Source of the DNA: a virus
Virus record (IMG/VR): IMGVR_UViG_3300017917_004503
Location: 1-64,000 of that record
Length of the DNA stretch: 64,000 nucleotides
Strand: one strand, 5' to 3'
A program made the translations under genes and the position numbers. Under the pieces are notes generated by a model that was not told the origin of the DNA, made no database searches, and saw nothing but the letters and a program-made list of their open reading frames with translations. This document shows, piece after piece, positions 60,674 to 64,000 of this stretch. Positions within the stretch are counted from its first letter, which is position 1, and every line of letters starts with the position of its first letter.

Positions 60674-61618
60674 ATGATACAAGATTTATTAACAGAAAAA
60701 CTAAGACCCAAGGAGCTAAAACATATGATTTTACCTCCTAGAATTTATAAACAATTTGAATCGGGACTTAATCAAAACGTGCTTTTAAGCGGTCCTCCAG
60801 GATGCGGTAAAACAACTCTAGCCAAGATACTTGCTTCACAACTTCCTTATCTTTTTATTAACGTTTCTGATGAAAGCTCTGTGGAAACGATTAGAGTTAA
60901 AATTAATGATTTTTGCTCAACTATATCTGTACTTGATGGCAAATCTTCTAAAAAAATTGTAATCCTCGATGAGTTTGATGGTGCATCGGATCAGTTTTAT
61001 AAAGCTCTAAGAGGAACTATTGAAAAATTTGCTTCTAATGCCAGATTTGTAGCAACTTGTAACTATATAAACAAAGTTCCTGATGCGATTCAAAGCCGAT
61101 TTGAAGTTATCGATTTTAATCCTGTAAGTTCAGAAGAAGAAGATTTGTTAAAAATGGAGTGGAATAAAAGAGTTAAACTGATCCTGTCTAAACTTGGTAT
61201 TTCCATTGAAGATGTATCCCTTGAAGAATTTAGAAGAAATTATTATCCAGATTTCAGATCTGCACTTAATAAAATTCAATCCTGGATGATAGAAGGAGTG
61301 AAAGTTGTAGATTCTGCTAAAATCAACGAACTTGGTTGGTCCTACGAAGATCTTTACATGATGATAGCCACGTCTAAAGATCCCGTTCAAAATTATCAAA
61401 GTATCGTAGGAGAATATCAAGGCAAAGTTGATGAGGTTATGTCAGCTTTGGGCGGCGAGTTTATAGATTGGATAATCAAAAATCATCCAGATTTAAAGAA
61501 GATCATTCCTGGAGTAATTGTTTTAGTTGCAGACCATCAGGCTCAAAGAACCCAGGTTATCGATCCTATGGTTTCTCTTCTTTCTTTAGTTTTTCAAATC
61601 CAAAAACTTATTTCTTAA
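60674..61618 (+). CDS. 44: Clamp loader large subunit (T4 gp44-like AAA+)
   Basis: 314 residues (T4 gp44 has 319). Walker A LLSGPPGCGKTTLA at 37-50, Walker B IVILDEFDGA at about 95-104, sensor 1 FVATCNYIN and the arginine-finger-like AIQSRFEVIDF. It loads the sliding clamp at replication forks, and in T4 the clamp also activates late transcription. The small loader subunit (gp62) was not recognised. It starts 35 bp after ligase. Confidence 0.93.
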   Translation: MIQDLLTEKLRPKELKHMILPPRIYKQFESGLNQNVLLSGPPGCGKTTLAKILASQLPYLFINVSDESSVETIRVKINDFCSTISVLDGKSSKKIVILDEFDGASDQFYKALRGTIEKFASNARFVATCNYINKVPDAIQSRFEVIDFNPVSSEEEDLLKMEWNKRVKLILSKLGISIEDVSLEEFRRNYYPDFRSALNKIQSWMIEGVKVVDSAKINELGWSYEDLYMMIATSKDPVQNYQSIVGEYQGKVDEVMSALGGEFIDWIIKNHPDLKKIIPGVIVLVADHQAQRTQVIDPMVSLLSLVFQIQKLIS

Positions 61619-62152
61619 ATGATTCCTCTTTATAAAAGATTGATAGTTGTTGGTAAAGGTGGTTCTGGAAAGGATTATCTTGTAAAACTTCTTAAGGATA
61701 ATGGATATACTTATTCTGTTTCTCATACCTCTAGACCTCCAAGAGAAAATGAAATTGATGGGGTTGATTATTACTTCATAGAAAAAAACATTGCTTTAGA
61801 AATGGCTAAAAAATCTCTTTTCTACGAGTGTGTTGAATTTAACGATTGGTTCTATGGTACATCTCTTGAAGAATTCAATAGAGCGAATCTTTTTATTATG
61901 ACACCATCAGGAATATCCAAATTAAAAGAGGAGGATAGAAAAGAATCTTTTATTATTTTTTTAGACATTGATGAAAAAATACTAACCTCTAGACTGATGA
62001 ACAGAAGAGATGCTGATAGTACAAATAGAAGGATACAAGCCGATAAAATAGATTTTGCTAGCTTTAATGATTTTGATTTGAGAATAACTAACCCAAATTT
62101 CACCATTAAAGATGTTTTAGAAGGCATAGATTCAGTTCATTTTGGAGTTTAA
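61619..62152 (+). CDS. Guanylate-kinase-like nucleotide kinase
   Basis: 177 residues starting at the base after the gp44 stop. P-loop GKGGSGKD (12-19), then YSVSHTSRPPRENEIDGVDYYF (about 32-53), the GMP-binding hallmark of guanylate kinases, then YECVEFNDWFYGTSLEEF, and LTSRLMNRRDADSTNRRI as the lid/arginine region. It probably phosphorylates GMP or dGMP. T4's own dNMP kinase (gp1) is a different family, so this is a functional replacement. Confidence 0.85.
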   Translation: MIPLYKRLIVVGKGGSGKDYLVKLLKDNGYTYSVSHTSRPPRENEIDGVDYYFIEKNIALEMAKKSLFYECVEFNDWFYGTSLEEFNRANLFIMTPSGISKLKEEDRKESFIIFLDIDEKILTSRLMNRRDADSTNRRIQADKIDFASFNDFDLRITNPNFTIKDVLEGIDSVHFGV

Positions 62153-62213
62153 TGATAAGTATTGAATTTAGAAATTTTTTTCAATAGAAGCACTATAAAA
62201 TTGAAATACGATT

Positions 62214-63362
62214 ATGATTAATATTTTGGTTGATGGAAATTATATTTTCCATAAAACTTTCGGGGTTTTTGCAGGATATGGAAGTGTAGATCCAGGAAAG
62301 GTGTTAAAAAATAAATCAGATCAAGCAATGTTTATTAGAAAAGTTGCAACTGATCTTACATCTTCACTTCGTCTTTTACCTGGAGGCGGACGTTTAGTTT
62401 TTACATCTGACAGTAAAAGCTGGAGAAAGGATATAGAAATTGAGGACGGAGGATATAAATCAGGAAGAGTTAAAGATGAGAATGTAGACTGGAGCATTTT
62501 CTTCGATCTTATGCAATCATTCGGAACACATTTAGAAAAGATGGGATTTATTTTTTCTAAAGTTGAAGGTGCGGAAGGTGATGATTTGTTACTTTTTTGG
62601 TCTAATAAATTTGTAAGCATGGGTGAAAGCTGTATTATTATCAGCGGTGACAAAGACCTACATCAACTAGTTAAGATGTCTGGACCTGATGCTTGGACTT
62701 GTGTTTGGAATAACAATTCTAAGAAAAACACGCTCTCTGTACCTATGGGGTGGAAGGACAATTGGCTTAATGAAGCGAATCATTCTGAAGTTACTATTTT
62801 CAATATGGGATCTACTATATCCCCGGAGAAAGAGAGATTAAAGGATTTCATTAAAAAGGTTGAAGTTGAGGAGTTAGATTGTTTCCCTTTTGTCTTCAAT
62901 AAAATTTTGATAGGAGACAAAGGAGATTCAGTTCCAAGTGTTTGGGAGTATGAACAATCAGATAAGACTTACAGGTTTACACAATCTAAAGCAGATAAGA
63001 TTTTCGAACTTTTTAAAGAATCTGAGTTTAAATCTCTTGGGATCACTGAACTCTATGAAGATGATGATTTTCTTAATTGGATTTCTCCTTTGATATTAAA
63101 ACTTTCTAAAGGCGTAGATAGTACAGACAATCGCATCAAAGTGAAAAACAACTGGATCCGAAACCTTAAGCTGATGTGGTTAGATTCATCTATAATACCC
63201 GAAAGAGTATCTCTTTCTACAGAAATCGACATTGAAAGAGGCCTGAAGATGCCCAAAAAATCAGTAACCCTTGATAGAATTAAAATTCTGGAGGGGACAG
63301 ATTGGGTTAATAGTAATTATCAACCTAAAGGATTTGATCCTTTTGAAAATTTTTTAAAGTAA
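62214..63362 (+). CDS. rnh: RNase H / FEN-type 5'-3' exonuclease (T4 Rnh-like)
   Basis: 382 residues, longer than T4 RNase H (305). FEN-family acidic residues are at ILVDGNYIFHK (4-14), RLVFTSDSKSWR (about 60-71), EGAEGDDLLLFW (about 118-129), IISGDKDLHQLVK (about 142-154) and LIGDKGDSVPSVW (about 231-243). It removes RNA primers and flaps. The final 120 residues are helical and less conserved. A TAAAATTG sequence at 62196 is a near match to the host -7 box. Confidence 0.92.
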   Translation: MINILVDGNYIFHKTFGVFAGYGSVDPGKVLKNKSDQAMFIRKVATDLTSSLRLLPGGGRLVFTSDSKSWRKDIEIEDGGYKSGRVKDENVDWSIFFDLMQSFGTHLEKMGFIFSKVEGAEGDDLLLFWSNKFVSMGESCIIISGDKDLHQLVKMSGPDAWTCVWNNNSKKNTLSVPMGWKDNWLNEANHSEVTIFNMGSTISPEKERLKDFIKKVEVEELDCFPFVFNKILIGDKGDSVPSVWEYEQSDKTYRFTQSKADKIFELFKESEFKSLGITELYEDDDFLNWISPLILKLSKGVDSTDNRIKVKNNWIRNLKLMWLDSSIIPERVSLSTEIDIERGLKMPKKSVTLDRIKILEGTDWVNSNYQPKGFDPFENFLK

Positions 63363-63368
63363 AAGAAA

Positions 63369-63800
63369 ATGCAACTTTTTGATATAGTCAAGCTTATTTT
63401 CACTAACAAAGAATCCGAATGGAAAACTGTTGGAAAAAACGATAAAACCCGAAATTTCTTTATGATTAATCGGATTATGTCAATAAACTTTCCAGTTCAG
63501 GCAAACCAATTTAATAAACTGAAAGTAATACCCTTTCCTGTAGTTGATTGGTGGCACGATACACTCCACACCAGATACACGAGATCACCTCAGTGGATTT
63601 ATACGCAAACTAAAAAATCTAATGATTCTTCAAAATCTGACGATAAGAAAAATTTCGAAGCAACAGAAGATTTTATTAGATCTAAGTACAATATCTCAAA
63701 AAAAGATTTACAGCAAATAAAGAAATTCTATCCAAAGAAGTATGAAAAATGGTTAAACGATGTTTCTGAACAGGTTGGACTACAAACAAAGAATATATAA
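63369..63800 (+). CDS. Hypothetical protein in the replication unit
   Basis: 143 residues. A conserved-looking segment (FFMINRIMSINFPVQANQFNKLKVIPFPVVDWW, then SPQWIYTQTKK) is followed by a Lys/Ser linker and a helical C-terminus (IKKFYPKKYEKWLNDVSEQ). By position it could be a clamp-loader or replication accessory protein, but the expected gp62 pattern was not seen. It starts 6 nt after RNase H. Confidence 0.6.
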   Translation: MQLFDIVKLIFTNKESEWKTVGKNDKTRNFFMINRIMSINFPVQANQFNKLKVIPFPVVDWWHDTLHTRYTRSPQWIYTQTKKSNDSSKSDDKKNFEATEDFIRSKYNISKKDLQQIKKFYPKKYEKWLNDVSEQVGLQTKNI

Positions 63801-63804
63801 AACA

Positions 63805-64000
63805 TGAAAAAGAATTCAACAGAGAATAAGTTAGTAGATAAGATTATATCCAGCTTGGATTGGGACTCTATACTCGAAGTTAATAAGTGCTTCAAGTTAG
63901 GTGTTGGTGAGGGTAGCTCTGTGATACCTGGTATTAAAAGAAAGGTTTTTAGTCCTTCATTGAATAAAAATGACATTAAATCTGAGCTTAAAACGCTTCT
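63805..64000 (+). CDS. Partial gene, cut by the window end
   Basis: An open frame from ATG 63805 runs off the window after 65 codons ((M)KKNSTENKLVDKIISSLDW..., a segment VGEGSSVIPGIKRKVF, then a helix). It begins 4 nt after the previous stop, so it belongs to the same operon. No family can be named from this fragment. Confidence 0.55.

Noticed and set aside
63792-63800. GAATATATA box before the last partial gene
   Set aside because: It lies inside the coding end of the previous gene and only 4 nt from the next ATG, too close to act like the other boxes.
63369-63800. T4 gp62 clamp-loader small subunit identity
   Set aside because: Context fits but the sequence does not resemble gp62 as I know it.

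Overview
The window is a continuous, almost gap-free stretch of a large T4-like myovirus genome. Every convincing gene lies on the + strand. Recognisable T4-type genes are recombination and replication proteins (UvsX, gp41-like helicase, gp46/gp47, DNA ligase, clamp loader gp44, RNase H/FEN), dCMP deaminase, terminase gp16/gp17, tail sheath gp18, tail tube gp19, baseplate gp26, head completion gp4, portal gp20 and the late sigma factor gp55. The DNA is AT-rich. Start codons are mostly preceded by A/T-rich DNA without a clear Shine-Dalgarno sequence, and two DNA-metabolism genes are preceded by TAnnTTTG boxes. That suggests a Bacteroidota (Flavobacteriia-like) host, which is an inference. No tRNA, IS element, CRISPR array, major capsid gene or prohead protease gene was seen.

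Layout. 1-8444: a sugar-modification operon with a methyltransferase, an epimerase/cupin/C-methyltransferase triple fusion, three glycosyltransferases (one of the GT6 'ABO blood group' family), a HAD/nucleotidyltransferase fusion, a mini GDPD protein and GDP-mannose 4,6-dehydratase, closed by a terminator. 8532-11512: two putative virion proteins with PGBD-like C-termini. 11715-18382: recombination/replication operon (uvsX, FkbM methyltransferase, helicase, 47, 46). 18430-33488: tail completion, tail-fibre and adhesin block with very long Gly-Ser-Ser/Gly-Thr-Ser repeats, an S74 chaperone domain, a LamG-like protein, then a GT4 glycosyltransferase and a TibC-type protein O-heptosyltransferase. 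33534-46228: neck, terminase, sheath, two tube proteins, gp26 and a tape/hub-like protein. 46316-48818: dCMP deaminase, an ECF-like sigma factor, a membrane protein and a PD-(D/E)XK nuclease. 48863-54410: small membrane and structural proteins, and an 851-residue protein that probably continues through a -1 frameshift. 54504-59215: gp55-like sigma, gp4 and two tandem portal proteins. 59289-64000: DNA ligase, clamp loader, guanylate-kinase-like protein, RNase H and the start of one more gene.

How it fits together. Transcription units for structural genes begin with a G(A)ATATATA box about 17-50 nt before the first start codon and several end in strong hairpin terminators. The natural reader of this box is the gp55-like factor, with the ECF-like sigma as a possible second specificity factor. 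DNA-metabolism genes instead carry host-type -7 boxes.

The strongest candidate for an undescribed system is virion glycosylation. Fibres with hundreds of Ser/Thr residues in GSS/GTS repeats are encoded just upstream of a TibC/Aah-type O-heptosyltransferase and a GT4 enzyme, in a genome that also carries its own sugar-nucleotide and glycosyltransferase operon. Other standouts are the tandem portal genes, the tandem tube genes and the A AAA AAC stop-codon frameshift site.
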